A DNA stretch of 64,000 bases from the NCBI GenBank assembly GCA_902806595.1, contig CADCXC010000005.1, positions 620,001-684,000 of the forward strand. The letters are read 5' to 3'. The notes under the pieces are model-generated. The model did not search any database. It was not told the origin of the DNA and saw only the letters and a program-made list of their open reading frames with translations. Below, piece by piece: positions 24,421 to 35,502 of this stretch; the first letter of the stretch is position 1; each line of letters begins with the position of its first letter. A program made the position numbers and the translations under genes. Source of the DNA: Pyrenopolyporus hunteri (Eukaryota; Ascomycota; Sordariomycetes; Xylariales; Hypoxylaceae).

Positions 24421-25291
24421 ATGGCTCCTTCGTCACAACAGCCAACGCCTAAGAGGCCCGAGGCTTCAGCTCCTAGTCCAAGAGCGGACGACCCGTATGA
24501 TGATGAGATACCGACGGCAAATGAGCTTATGGAAATTGCAAGCAAATCGTTACAGACCGGTGCTCTAGCAGGTGAAAACATGCCCTCAAGAAGCAAACTG
24601 TTTGTACGACGATGCTAACTTCATCCAGGCGGCGTTGGCCTTGTAGTCGGGGCTGGATCTGGTATTGTTCGATCGGCGCCACCGGCGTTATTTGCCCTAG
24701 TAGCTGGCCTCCAGTGGTTTGCCCTCGGGTCTACCTTTGTTGGTCAGTCACATCTTCCCTATACTAGTATACTACATGGGTTCTTCTAAATCGCTAACGC
24801 TATACAGCTTCGAGAAGTCTCCTTTGGCATGCATGGGGCGGCGAAGAAAACCTCACGCCATCGGACCATGTAAAAGCGGGCGGTGTAGCCGGCGGCGTGT
24901 CTGGGATGGTCGGTGGCATGTTCCGTGAGTCTCTCCGACGACTACGGCTTTATGCCAGGTTCTCGCTAACTAATACCTAATAGGAGGACCTAGGAACATA
25001 ATACCAGGAATCATATTCTTCGGTACTCTCGGGACTGCGAGCGCATTCCTATCTCAACGCTTCAAAAACCAAGCTAAGGAGGAACCCAAGCCAAAGTCCG
25101 GTTGGCTTGATTCAAAATGGAGCCCCTTGAAGCGATTGTCAGATGAAGAATATGAAGAAAAGCTGATGGAAAAGATTCTCCGGATAAATGCCGAAATCTC
25201 TATCATCGATGACAATATCGCCTCTCTGCGGGCATCAAGCGACGCATCGACCAAGTCGGACGAGGAGAGCAAAAACAATAAAAATTTATGA
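24421..25291 (+). CDS. Predicted membrane protein with Tim17-like glycine motifs
   Basis: Four exons, 24421-24571, 24629-24742, 24808-24924, 24984-25291, give 229 residues. After a polar N terminus (MAPSSQQPTPKRPEA, then DDPYDDEIPTANELMEIASK) come about four hydrophobic, small-residue-rich segments: GGVGLVVGAGSGIVRSAPPA, ALVAGLQWFALGSTFV, GGVAGGVSGMVGGMF and IIPGIIFFGTLGTASAFLSQ. The C-terminal 75 residues are charged and helical (DEEYEEKLMEKILRINAEIS). Glycine spacing and topology resemble the Tim17/Tim22/Tim23/PMP24 superfamily, so a mitochondrial or peroxisomal membrane site is likely, but I cannot place it in a named family. The exon model is well supported by phase and standard splice sites. 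Confidence 0.8.
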
Positions 25292-25828
25292 GTTACCCTA
25301 ATCCCTCGCACTGCAGTAGAAGATGCGCAACACTGTAAGGCTGCTGGGATAGTGGTCGGGTAGGTAGCTTAGACATCTCACTGTGAGTCCCTTAAGTGTC
25401 CCTTATCACTGTGTATCATTTTAACAAGGCGAAGATATCGAATATTTTCGGGATTGTGTACACCAGTGCTCGCCAACCAATAGCCTTTATCTAGTGGCAT
25501 CTTCGAGGGATTCACAGACCGACCAGCCAAGGTGCATCGATCGGTGTGAAGGTTATGTCTTGTATTGTACGTGGGCACGTATGGAGGTACATGGGTATGA
25601 CCTCAGCATACGTCATTGGGGCTATTGACAGACCGGACTTACATATATATCCCCCACCATAGATATAAGTGCTATAAGACGGCGTCGATCTAAACGCCCA
25701 AATACATATAGCCATATTGATCCCTTAACTAGCTCCCGCTTCCATTTCATCTAAGTCCCGTACACAGCTATACACACAATCTGACGATAGCTACCTACAT
25801 AGTATACCAACCCAGAGGCTAGATCAAC
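25292..25828. other. Spacer without recognised features
   Basis: Contains the 3' UTR of the Tim17-like gene and the promoter of the next small gene. No repeat or RNA gene was seen. Confidence 0.5.
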
Positions 25829-26282
25829 ATGACTGATTCACGAGGGGGTCACGCATCCGAGATCGAGCAGACGCCTCTCGACTCGCACCAACACGGCCAG
25901 GCGCAGTAAGTCCCCTCCTTGGCATCCAGCTGCGTTAGCATATTACCCCTAAATCCGAAAAAAAAAAAAAAAAATCAACCAGCTTTCCAACCAAGCGGCG
26001 ATTCTTCGAAAATCATACCTACCTACTAATAAATACGTCCTCTATACTAACTCTTCCCCCCAAAAAACCAGAAACATCATCGACGAGACCTCGGCGACCT
26101 ACGGCACCACGACGCAGTCGGACATCGGCGCCAACATGGAGGTCCACAACGAGGCGCTCAAAGACAAGGTCGACGACGCGTTGAGAAAGGGACCCAAGAA
26201 AGCCGACGAGTCGTCCGGCGGCAGGGTCCAGGTCGGCGAGACGGGCGACTTGCACGACCTGGCTGCGAGGAGACAGCCTTAG
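25829..26282 (+). CDS. Small hydrophilic protein of unknown function (95 aa)
   Basis: Two exons, 25829-25905 and 26072-26282, joined by a 166-nt intron with GTAAGT donor and ACCAG acceptor; the intron contains a poly-A tract at about 25959-25976. The product begins MTDSRGGHASEIEQTPLDSH and continues NIIDETSATYGTTTQSDIGA, then MEVHNEALKDKVDDALRKG and ends GETGDLHDLAARRQP. It is highly charged with no signal peptide or membrane segment. Exon 2 has strong third-position G/C bias, unlike the AT-rich intron, which supports coding. I do not recognise the family; small stress-related fungal proteins can look like this, but that is only a resemblance. Confidence 0.65.
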
Positions 26283-27892
26283 GGCTGTTTACCTAGGTAC
26301 CTACCTAGATATATGATTTGGCTTAGTTGCGGATTGTAGGATTGCGGGATGGTTGTATAATAAATAGGGCGTTGAATGGGGAATCTTTTGATGAGGTATG
26401 GTATAACTATGTGGATGTGCTAAAGGTGCGATTTGATTTTTGTTTCCTGGAGAATTAACCTGGGGTATAGGGGCTGTCGGTATTGGGTAGGTATATCACG
26501 CAGGCGCCTACCTATATACAGACCGTTCGAGAGGCCAAACAGCTCCTATCCTGGATGGGTCGAATACTTCTTACGATTGAGACCTTATAGTAGCAACGAA
26601 GTTAGAACTAGCACTACTTACGAACTCTTTCTCTTTGATTCATTGGCATTATGCCTATCGTGCGCGCGATGCTAACGGCTACGACTTATTAAAACTAGGG
26701 GCCACTAACGCTCCGAATGCTAGAATCCCTACCAAGTGTAGTGTGTGTTAAGATAGAGCATAGAGGCATGATGAAAAGATAACGGGCCGGACCTCCGTAC
26801 TAAGTGGTATATACACCACGTTAAGCATACACACAACGAGGATCTCGTGTTCGGCCTGTCACAATGCCGACTACATGGTAGTTAGGTAGGGAAACAACTT
26901 CATTGTTACACCAGCTATTTTAACCAGGTAACCAGGCCGGGGGCCCCTAGGTATACATACCGACTGAGGACGAAGGGATATACGCCTCAAATGTCTATAG
27001 CATGACATTACCATCCATTAAAGGCTAAACCAGCGACAGGGTAACTGAGGGGATCTTTCGTATGAAGTTGATTGGTTGCTTAAAGGTTGGTTGGGATACA
27101 CGCCCCGTCTTATGCCTTTCGAAACACAGTGATCGAGTAACCTTTCGAGGTTATAGTCCTGTGCGGTGGGTTCTGCCGAGTTTCTCGTTTGCCGTTGCTG
27201 CTGATGTGTGTGTCCAGGATTTTTGACAGTAACCATGGCCCTTCGGATTGTCCATTAATATGCTGTATACCTATATTTCCGAGCAAAAGGCACCGGAGAC
27301 GGGCTCCGACGAGAGACGGGCAATTTAGGTCGGTACGAATAAGCGATCCGTCGCCCCCATACGCCTCCCGCATACTCCTATAAATCCGGGTTACCGATTA
27401 TAAAATCCCCCCTATGCGGACCTGGGTCTCGAAGAAGATGCCGGAACTCCAGTACCAATGGCCCTTTTGCAACACCCCGCGTTACGGGATCCGTTTCTTC
27501 ATTTCAGCTAGTCGTAGTTATTTACTATAAGACTAATTGAGAGATCAACGCCGCCGCCGTTCGCCTACTAGGCGTAAGGTTCCGCCCTAACGAGGAGTAC
27601 CTGAGGAGGAGTAGGACGACCTGTGTGGAATGTTGCGAGGGTCCTCGTGTATAGAGAAGTTGCTGGTTCTGAATATTTCTAGCAATGAGTTTTGAGGGAA
27701 AGAAGCTGTTCAAGTGGAAAAGCTCGAAGGGGGATGTTAGAGTGCCGACACGCGCTGACATGGAATAAAACAGAACATCGCACGTACATAGCTACCTACC
27801 TAGAAGAACTAAGCTCATTACAACACACGATCATCTTGAAAGGGTCGTAACAATTGGTAGCTCTGCTCTAATATTCCTTTTTGATACCGTTG
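26283..27892. other. Gene-poor stretch
   Basis: 1.6 kb with several short open frames on both strands, none with recognisable domains or consistent splice structure. A TACCTAGGTACCTACCTAGA motif is at 26290-26309. Minus-strand frames at 27110-27373 and 27525-27761 were examined and not accepted. Confidence 0.45.
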
Positions 27893-28236
27893 CTACTCAT
27901 TGTCCTGCTTGTAGCCGTCCTTGCCTAGTGGATGGGTTTTATCCCATTTGTCCACTAACTTCGCAGCATTCCGAGCGAGAAGCCTTCCCTCGTACCATTG
28001 ATCATATGCGGGAGAATACCTTTAGAGTGCTAGCACGTGCTGACAGGGAAAGCACCTTCTCACTATCGCCAGCCAGGTCATCTTCAATATCCTCGTGCCC
28101 GTCGATGGTAATAGGATCATTTGGTAGGGGTTCGGTTTCTAGGGCTGGCGAGTTGGGCTGGTACTGGCGCCGGCAATATTTACGCCGGCGGGACGCAGTC
28201 CTCTTTCAACCTTGGCGAAGGCGTCGGGATATACAT
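27893..28236 (-). pseudogene. Unresolved or decaying gene, 3' part
   Basis: The minus strand has protein-like stretches that cannot be joined without doubt. A branch site ACTAAC and an ATCTAG acceptor precede 28236, followed by VYPDAFAKVERGLRPAG. In a second frame comes LETEPLPNDPITIDGHEDIE and DDLAGD. The end, in the first frame, reads YSPAYDQWYEGRLLARNAAK then LVDKWDKTHPLGKDGYKQDN and stops at TAG 27893-27895. Joining the first and last by a GTAAAT/CCCTAG intron and a second intron (GTGAGA donor) is possible, but the best-looking middle segment is then out of frame, which suggests a frameshift. Family not recognised. It may be an intact gene whose introns I read wrongly. Confidence 0.3.
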
Positions 28237-28281
28237 CTAGATTATTACTTAAACGTTAGTTTACGGCGTAGGAGGTAGGTA

Positions 28282-28542
28282 TTGAGTATCGGGGTGTGGG
28301 GTGGTTTACAGAGGCATGATGATAAGAAGCCGGGGTTGGTGTATTTGGTTGGCCACACAATGTTTTTCAAGATGCCCGGTGGACCTGGCCTTGGTGATGA
28401 ATTATATAGCAAGCCTGTCATCTTGCTGGTCCCTTTACCAGAAGTCCCCAGAGACGTGATCGATCACCCGGAAGAGGTCTTGCGTATTGGTAAATTAATA
28501 GTTGGCTCCTCGTGTGGGTTTGCTTTGATGTTGCTAGAATAG
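28282..28542 (+). other. Open frame of uncertain coding status
   Basis: An 86-codon plus-strand frame reads LVYLVGHTMFFKMPGGPGLG and later SKPVILLVPLPEVPRDVIDH before a TAG. It starts at TTG and has no clear ATG, splice partner or family. The opposite strand is also open over part of it. It may be a fragment of a degenerate gene; it is recorded because the composition is protein-like. Confidence 0.2.
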
Positions 28543-29242
28543 GCGTCGTTATTGGGGCCCGGCCCATTAGGGGGCTAGGCCCTCGAAGATACGGATCTCG
28601 ACATTGTCGATGGTGAATCATGTAAGATCAAAGGTGCTGAACGCCAAAGCCACTGCTTATATATACGAAGCTGGAAAAGGGAAAGGTATAAACCTGAAAA
28701 TGAAATAACGGTGTGTAGTAATTACCTACATAGGGGTATGATTACTCCATTCCTGGAAACTCCACCCAACTAATTACACGACATTTCTATGCAATAGCAA
28801 GAACGGCATATAGCACCTTACAAATATGCCACCTCGTAGATTCCAATTCGGCCGGAAAGCTTCTTCTGGAGAAGCCGTCGGCCTCAATATATGCCATATT
28901 AGGTATGTTCTCGGCTACTCGCGGCAGGCGCACCTTATTTGCCACATCACGTCTTTGGCACCCCCATTCTACGGAGCCAGCAGCTAGTGAGCGACAGAGC
29001 AACCATAACGGAGGGTTGGTTGCCTCAGGGAAGAAGGCTCGAGACACGTGTCATGATACTAGATCGTCATTAAGAAATCCAAAATTAACCATCATAACCC
29101 CTGTTATACTCCGAATTACCTGAGGTATCGAGGACTCATAATAACGCACACGGGAGACAAAAAGAAAAAAGAGACCCTTGGACCATCAGGTCCCTGTGTG
29201 GTTCTCTCTCTCTCTCTTATTCTTATTCTTATTCTTCTCTTT
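28543..29242. other. Spacer downstream of the beta-glucosidase gene
   Basis: Holds the 3' UTR of the beta-glucosidase. A short TCTC/TTATTC simple repeat is at about 29203-29238. No gene seen. Confidence 0.45.
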
Positions 29243-29355
29243 CTAATCCTTCTTAATAACGGCGTCGAAGATCTCCTTCATCTTCCGTGCGCTGTACTTC
29301 TCTTTCCGTTGCTGACCGTCCGTGTAGTTCACGTAGGTGACACCGAACCGGGTCT

Positions 29356-29395
<40 letters not shown>

Positions 29396-30775
29396 GGCCA
29401 TGTAGCCCCTGACATCGCAGCCGTCCTCGCTCACGGCCTTCGCCATAGCGTTGACGTAGTCCCTGAAGTAGTTATACCGGAACACGTCGTTGAGGATCTC
29501 CGGCTCCTTCAGGTCGTTCTCCCCCTTGATGCTAGTTCCGTTCTCCGTCACGTAGATAGGGGGGTAGCCGTAGCGCTTGCTAAGCCAATTGAGGAGGCCT
29601 CGGAACCCTTCCGGGTTCGGGCGTAGCCAGAACGACTGCGTCTCAGGCCCGATGCAGTCGCCGTTCTTGCTGTACGGGTGAGTCGTCAGGTCGCCTAGGA
29701 AATCCTCCGGTGGAGGGTTGCCGTCTCCGTGCTTGACGTAGTCGGCCGTATAGTGATTCATCCCGTAGAAGTCGTTGGAGCCCTTAACCAGAGCCTCTTC
29801 TTCGGGTGTGAACTCCGGCAGGCGGTCGCCGAGTTGCTTTCGCATCGAGTCGGGATACTTGCCGAAGTAGATGGGGTCCGCAAACCACGAGATGGCAAAC
29901 TCAATCTTTCGGTTGGCAGCCTCAACATCTCTCGGGTCTTCGGGGTCCCACGGGTATGTGTAGTCTCCGTTCAAGGTAATCCCAATTTGGCCCTTATCTG
30001 TGGGCTTGAACTCCTCGCGATACACCTTGACAGCCCTACCATGGGCTAATAGTAGATTATGACCGACGATCCAAGGTTCGCGGCTAGAATCGCCGACAGG
30101 GGACTTGGCTCGGTTGGAGGTGCGGCCGGGGGCGAAGAATCCTGTGCTGTATCCTAGAATAGAACTACACCAAGGTTCGTTGAATGTGATCCAGTTCTTG
30201 CATTTAGGAATGGCCTGGAAAACGACGCGGGCATAACGCTCAAAGTCGAGCGGAAACTCTTCTTTGTTTAGAAGACCACCGTACCGCTTGTCGAGAGCAT
30301 CTGGGACATCCCAGTGTAGTAGTGTGATGAAAGGCGTGATGCCGGCCTCAAGTAAGTCGTCAACAAATTTGACGTAGTGGTCGATGCCGGCCTGGTTGAT
30401 AGGGTCATTCCGGCCGCCAAGCGGGATGATTCTTGCCCACGATAAGGAGAAGCGGTAGCAAGTAGCGCCTAGCCTCTTTAATAGAGCGATATCTTCGGCA
30501 GTTCTATTGTATGAATCGCAAGCAACGGATCCGTCAGTCCCATCTGCGATCTTCCCCGGGATAGCGCAAAAGGTATCCCAGATCGTTGGGCCGCGACCAT
30601 CCTGTTGGGTAGCACCCTCAACTTGGTAGCTGCGTGCGGAGAAAGGCTCAAGTCAGTGGCGAAGTTCTCTCTCTTTGGTGTGGGTACGGCTGGTATATCT
30701 GATAGAGTGAAGCTCGGTAGATGGTACTCACGCAGCTGTGGCGAAGCCCCAGAGAAAGTCCGAGGGCAACGACAT
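29243..30775 (-). CDS. Glycoside hydrolase family 1 beta-glucosidase, intracellular
   Basis: Two exons, 30775-30732 and 30629-29243, encode 476 residues, the usual length of a single-domain GH1 enzyme. It starts MSLPSDFLWGFATAAYQVEG, with no signal peptide, so it should act in the cytosol on imported cellobiose or other beta-glucosides. The catalytic pair is present: acid/base Glu166 in TFNEPW and nucleophile Glu377 in YVTENG; also LLHWDVPDAL and the substrate-binding SLMDNFEWAEGYETRFG. GH1 enzymes hydrolyse terminal beta-D-glucosyl residues with retention of configuration and often transglycosylate; in Trichoderma and Neurospora such cytosolic enzymes shape cellulase induction. The intron (GTGAGT to ACGCAG, 102 nt) splits the codon after FATA, a usual place for these genes. 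The assignment is firm; substrate range is not readable from sequence. Confidence 0.95.
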
Positions 30776-32300
30776 ATTGGTCTGGGAAGTCCGAGGTCGC
30801 GAGTGCGAGGGCGATAACGGTATATCTAGGCTATTCGGAGCTGCCCACTAACGTTTCGATCTCGTCCGGGAAAAACGGATATTTGTTCTGGCAACCAGCC
30901 AAGACTGCAGACGATCTCGAGAAAGGGGGATACAGCAAGCCAGGTGAGAGTGTGTTTGACGATACAAGTGAGGCCGAGCAGAACAGCTGCTCGACGTTAG
31001 AATGGAGGCTGCCATCCTCTTATACCCTTGCGAAGCTTTTTAGAGACGAGCATGTCTGCGTTTCAAGGTACAGTGTAGGGCCGGCATTTTCCCCTTTCTC
31101 CCGTGTCGGACCGTGACGACCGAGAACAACAGGCTTGTGCGATGATGGCTGTATCTCCAACCCATTCGTGCCAATTCCAGCCACTCATACCCACATAGGC
31201 CACAGCAAACCATCTCCGCCGCGGGGTAATTGGAGCTTGTAAGCACACGGGCAGAGAGGCAGGGTCCAGTTTTTGATTTGGATGTCCCCCCACAAACGAG
31301 CTCGTCATGTGCCGGAATCATATTAGATCCCAGCGACGGCCCGTGTCTCCGGCCAGCCAGAGGGCACATGTCTGTCCAAGACTCGAGTCTTGGCCCCTCA
31401 TGGATCCTTCATGCAGCCAGGGGTTCGTGAAAACCTCGGCGATACAGCCGAGTGGGTAGACACGATAGTCCCATCTTTCGAGCAGCGCTGTTCCTTGGAT
31501 TCGGGATGGTCACGGATTGATGAGTCGCGACGCTAGCGATTCAAAAGATCGATCTTGGCTACCTGTCTCGTTGGAATGCGGCGCAACCTCACCTACATGA
31601 AAGGGGTCTAACTTCGGGAAGCGGAACTGTGAGCCCCAAGAACGGAGAGCCATCCGACTTGCGCGAATCGTAATGATAAAAGGGTCCGATAGCAACTCGG
31701 CTGAGGATTGGGCCCTAGGAAAACGACGCGACGTCGAATCTCAGCTTGGTCAACGGTTTGTGCCTGCCGGTTCCCGGCGCCCAATGTCGCGTCGCCATAC
31801 ATACCTACCTACCACATAGTAATTCTCTCTTATAGCTCTGCCCTCGCCGGAATCAATCTCCTACATCCATTGACCAATTGTCGTCTTGATCGCTGCAGAA
31901 ATATCTCGGCGATAATTACTCGATATTTCGAGAGTCACCTGGCTCGGGCTTACCTAGTTTTCCCGGCCAAGCCAATTCCCTATTCGGTACGAGCTTTTTG
32001 TCCTTGAGAGAGCTCGGATCCCCATTGACAGGCCACTTTGACGTGAATCCTTGCAAATAAGAACTTCAACACAGGATTTACAGATCTAGTCTCCGTGTTA
32101 CAAAGATAATTGAAAGAAATGACCGCGCACAAACAGGACAACATAGGAAGAAGGGAACGTGTTCCGATATGGTGTTGAACTTATCCTTTTTTTTGTCTGA
32201 GTCGATCTCAATCCTCGCTAATGCCTCAAAGTTGTATCGTCTAGAAGCGGATAGACGCGATCGGCCGCATGAACAGCGGCCGGCGATCGAGTTAATTGCC
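30776..32300. promoter_or_regulatory. Spacer upstream of the beta-glucosidase gene
   Basis: 1.5 kb between two minus-strand genes; it contains the beta-glucosidase promoter and the 3' UTR of the GFA-type gene. Several open frames exist on both strands (for example 31040-31369), but none has a family motif. ACCTACCTACC-type repeats occur at about 31801-31812. Confidence 0.45.
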
Positions 32301-33140
32301 CTATGCAGTATTTCCGCCGGGTCCATCATCAATCTCTACACGCTTCCTCTTACCCGTCATAGAAGATTCAGATCCCTCTCCCGCATCCCCGGTGTCCTCT
32401 TCCGTACTATCTGTCGTCCATTCTGTGATTTCGTATTCGACCCGAACCCTGCCGTCTCGACTCTCTCCGACTCGTTTCATAGTACGCATGTTGCCTAGGC
32501 GGCTACCTAGAATCATACTCTCAAACCAAGGAATGCCGGTCATATCCCGCCCGGTCAACAGTGACCCTTGGCTAGATGGGTGAGGAGTAGTCACGATGTC
32601 CATAGGGTCCAATTCGGATTCGTCAGGGATAAGACCTAGATCCTCCAGATCGTGAAGATCCTCAGTTAAGAGGCTGCCAAGTGTTAATTGGATATAATCG
32701 GCTTCGCTTCTGGGCTCCTCGGACCAATATGACAGAGGAGTACCGCAGTAGCCACAGAATTGTCGCATGGCACTCTGCTCGGTAGGGTGGGAATAGACAC
32801 GTCTAATACTAGCCCGGGACTCGTCTGGGAAGAATGGAAATGTTTGGCTATGGTACCAGGATAGTGGAACTCTAAGGAAGGCCGAGAGAGGTGCGGCGGA
32901 AGAGATTCCTATTTTAAACTGGAATTAGTCCGAGGAATAATCCACAGCAAGCCAGCTAAGTGCCGACGGGGAGGAGAGGTAGTAGTGTTTCCGATTACCT
33001 GTAAAAGGACCATACTTACTATGGGCTGCAGTGGAATCAAAGAGGACTTGAGCCTCTTCGGATGCGTTCCTGGGTAACTGGACTATGTATTGATTTCTGC
33101 CGCAGCGACAGCTTCCCCGCAAAACTCTACCAGTGCTCAT
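32301..33140 (-). CDS. GFA/CENP-V domain zinc protein
   Basis: Two exons, 33140-33020 and 32908-32301, give 242 residues; the intron (GTAAGT to AAATAG) restores the join AAH-R-ISSAAPLSAFLRVPLSW, standard for the family. Zinc-binding cysteines are visible in GSCRCGRN (Cys11, Cys13) near the N terminus and in FCGYCGTPLSYW. The fold is that of glutathione-dependent formaldehyde-activating enzymes and CENP-V; many fungal members bind zinc and act on small thiol adducts, but the substrate here is unknown. The C-terminal 100 residues are acidic and unlike the core (EEDTGDAGEGSESS, then KRKRVEIDD, a possible nuclear signal), so a nuclear role is conceivable. Family call is good, function open. Confidence 0.85.
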
Positions 33141-33860
33141 ATTTGGTTATTTCTCGAAGTTCTCGAAGTTCTCGAAGTCTGAGAGTCGGGGGTATAGTAT
33201 ATATTAAGAGATGCTAAAAAGAAACAAGAAAACTCAACAAGTTGTTTAATAAGTATAGTAGGTACAAGTGATAGTAGAAACGAAGTTGTTAAAGATAATA
33301 GATGCTATTTCACAAGTTAACCAATATGGGTAGATTTCGGTAGGCTAGATACAGACGGGGGGTCCCAGATAAGAATAAGAAGCGGTTGGAATCAGCTGGT
33401 TTGTTCCAATTCAAGGATCTATGAATATGGTCAAGAAAAGCTGAAAAAGTTTCACGGGGTGACGGATTGTGGGTTATGACTTTTGGGTGGTGACGATGAT
33501 TCCAGGTGATGGTTCCAGAATATTGGATGCACTGAAATGGATCCCCTCTACATTACCTAGGTACATGAGGTAGGCGCGTCATAAAGTGGGCTGATAACGC
33601 TGGCCCCGCGTAACGTGAGGTAATTCACCACCGGGCTCCTCCTTCCAAGGTTTGTACCACCCCATTAATCCATCTATTCGGTATAGGGAAGATCCTAGTC
33701 TATAACGTATGCAATAATACCAAAGCTGATAGCTGATATATCGTATATGCGGTAAGAGCATTAGTACCTAGGGTAAGGAAGGTAAGTTCAGTTATTTTGC
33801 GTGAACAAACAAACTTGAACCTTCAACTTTCGAATGGGTAATCACCACAGAACCCGCATC
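33141..33860. promoter_or_regulatory. Spacer upstream of the GFA-type gene
   Basis: Immediately upstream of the GFA-type ATG are three direct copies of TTCTCGAAG at about 33152-33178. A TACCTAGGTAC palindrome is at 33554-33564. No gene is recognised; the minus-strand frame at 33579-33761 is not convincing. Confidence 0.45.
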
Positions 33861-34965
33861 TCATGATATAGCTTTCTCTCTCATCACACTCGGATTTACC
33901 AACTCGGCCGGAATATCCTGGTTCCCGTTGCCCTTGCTGCAACGAGCATTATCCGGTTGCTTGTTGGTGGCAGGGTCCTGTTCTCGGGTCACGACGGATT
34001 CGACATCCAAGTCCCTCTTCTTGGCCCGATGCAGCCACCACCTGAAAAATATGGTGAAGAATTGGGCCACAAACACCTGTTCCACCGTATATAAAAGAAC
34101 TGGCACCTGGATGGATGAGATGGTAAAGTTGTCGAGCTGAGACCACATAGCAGCAGCCAGCGGAATTCCCACGCTCGTGGTCTTCGCCGCCCCGCAGAAG
34201 CAGACAGCTACCACGAGCTCCTTGGGCATCCTTATAACCGTCACAGCTCTCCTGAGGGCACCGGGTAGGCGTAAGCCAAGCCGTGAATCAGCCACATGGC
34301 TGTTGATTAGCCTAGTTAATTTCTCCGGCGGCAATGCTATCCAATAGCAAAGGGCAGTAAATAAGACATATTCCGCTATATTTAAAAACACATTGAATAT
34401 TACGGACGACTTTGGTAAGGTGGTTAGTGCTCCCGTTTGGAATGCTCCCGAGAAAGTTGACCTTACGTTCCAAGTCAGCTCGGCTCGAGTCCTACTATTT
34501 TCTCTAAGACCGAGTTATCTACTTACCAGGCTACCAGCATCATCAATACGGAGCAGAACTGTGCTAAGTAGAATTTGCTCAGTATCCAAGACACCTGCTT
34601 CGGAAAAGTCCACCGTACGCCCTGGCCCACGGTAAGTGGAAGCAGGGCGCTAAGGCCCAGCTGTTGCATCACGTTAGCATACATAGGTCCTAACGTGTCT
34701 GCTTTCGCTGGTTTAAGCGAGTCGAAGTCTCCGCCGCTCGGGAGGAACCCGTAAATAAGCCACGGCGAGAGAAAGGATCCGACCACATTGCCAATTACCA
34801 CTTCAATGATAGCAGCAGCCTCATCGCCGCCCGCGTTTCTCGTCATTACTACGTTAGACGCAATGGTGGTTGGGATGCAGCTAACTACGACCATTCCAAT
34901 GAGGATGCTAGCGTCAACCGTCCCTGAGGTGACTGCTCCAGCGACAATCATAATGCGGACTATGA
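33861..34965 (-). CDS. SLC10A7/RCH1-type transporter, exons 3-4 (3' half of a split gene)
   Basis: Two exons, 34965-34527 and 34461-33861. They continue the protein begun at 63,686-63,277, with matching intron phase 1; together 462 residues. Family signature: SCIPTTIASNVVMTRNAGGD then EAAAIIEVVIGNVVGSFLSP, followed by further hydrophobic helices (LVAWSTFSGAFQTGAL, VIFNVFLNIAEYVLFTALCY, TTSVGIPLAAAMW) and a charged cytosolic tail. SLC10A7 in animals and Rch1 in Candida are plasma-membrane or Golgi proteins of the bile-acid-transporter fold that limit calcium entry. Exon 3 begins at a normal acceptor (GCTAATC branch, CCCTAG), but its donor partner lies 28 kb away beyond the AT-rich element. Fungal splicing across such a distance is improbable, so the gene is probably inactive or makes truncated products. 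Confidence 0.85.
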
Positions 34966-34991
34966 CTAGGGAAAGATTAGCAAGACGAAAT

Positions 34992-35077
34992 GACCCTGGT
35001 CGAAGTCCAAAGAACCGCTAAACCGCCATTTATTTTTATTTTACCGTACTGTTTAACACATAATGCGACATATCGTA
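34992..35077 (+). repeat. Left terminal inverted repeat
   Basis: Pairs with 63145-63230 on the other strand. Strongest from 35014 (AACCGCTAAACCGCC, then TTTTTATTTTACCGTACTG); the outer 20 bp keep CTGG-CGAAGTCC. Unlike the interior, it keeps non-CpG cytosines, so RIP is weak here. Confidence 0.8.
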
Positions 35078-35241
35078 TATGGTTAACTATAACTAGCTGG
35101 ACTTTTTTAACGAGTATTCATCCGCATATATTATTGCGAATAGCCTTAAATTACTTAATTATTTTAAAATTATTTACTTACGATAAATTTTAATTTTAAA
35201 TTAATTTCGATATTTTAATAAAAATAATTAAATATATTAAG

Positions 35242-35502
35242 TAAATAAAAAGTCGTTAATTAATAATCGATTAATTATTATACGATTATATAATAAAAAA
35301 TACGAAATAAATAAAATAAATTAAATTATATATATATAAAAATTATAAACGGTTTAATTTTATATTAATCGATAAATATATTATTTTTAAAAATTATATT
35401 TTAAATATTTATTACGTAAAATAACGAAACATTTAATAAAAATATATTTATTATTATTATTATTACGATAAATATTTTAATACGAAATTATATTATTATA
35501 AA
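35242..35502 (-). repeat. ~260-bp LTR-like repeat, copy 1
   Basis: Begins TAAATAAAAAGTCGTTAAT and ends AATTATATTATTATAA, with internal blocks TTACGTAAAAT, TTTAATAAAAATATATTTAT and an ATT triplet run. Read on the minus strand it looks like a RIP-mutated LTR. Shared with the six other copies listed. Confidence 0.55.

Noticed and set aside
31040..31369. 109-codon minus-strand frame upstream of the beta-glucosidase
   Set aside because: No domain, no splice support, and overlapping frames on both strands with equal openness.
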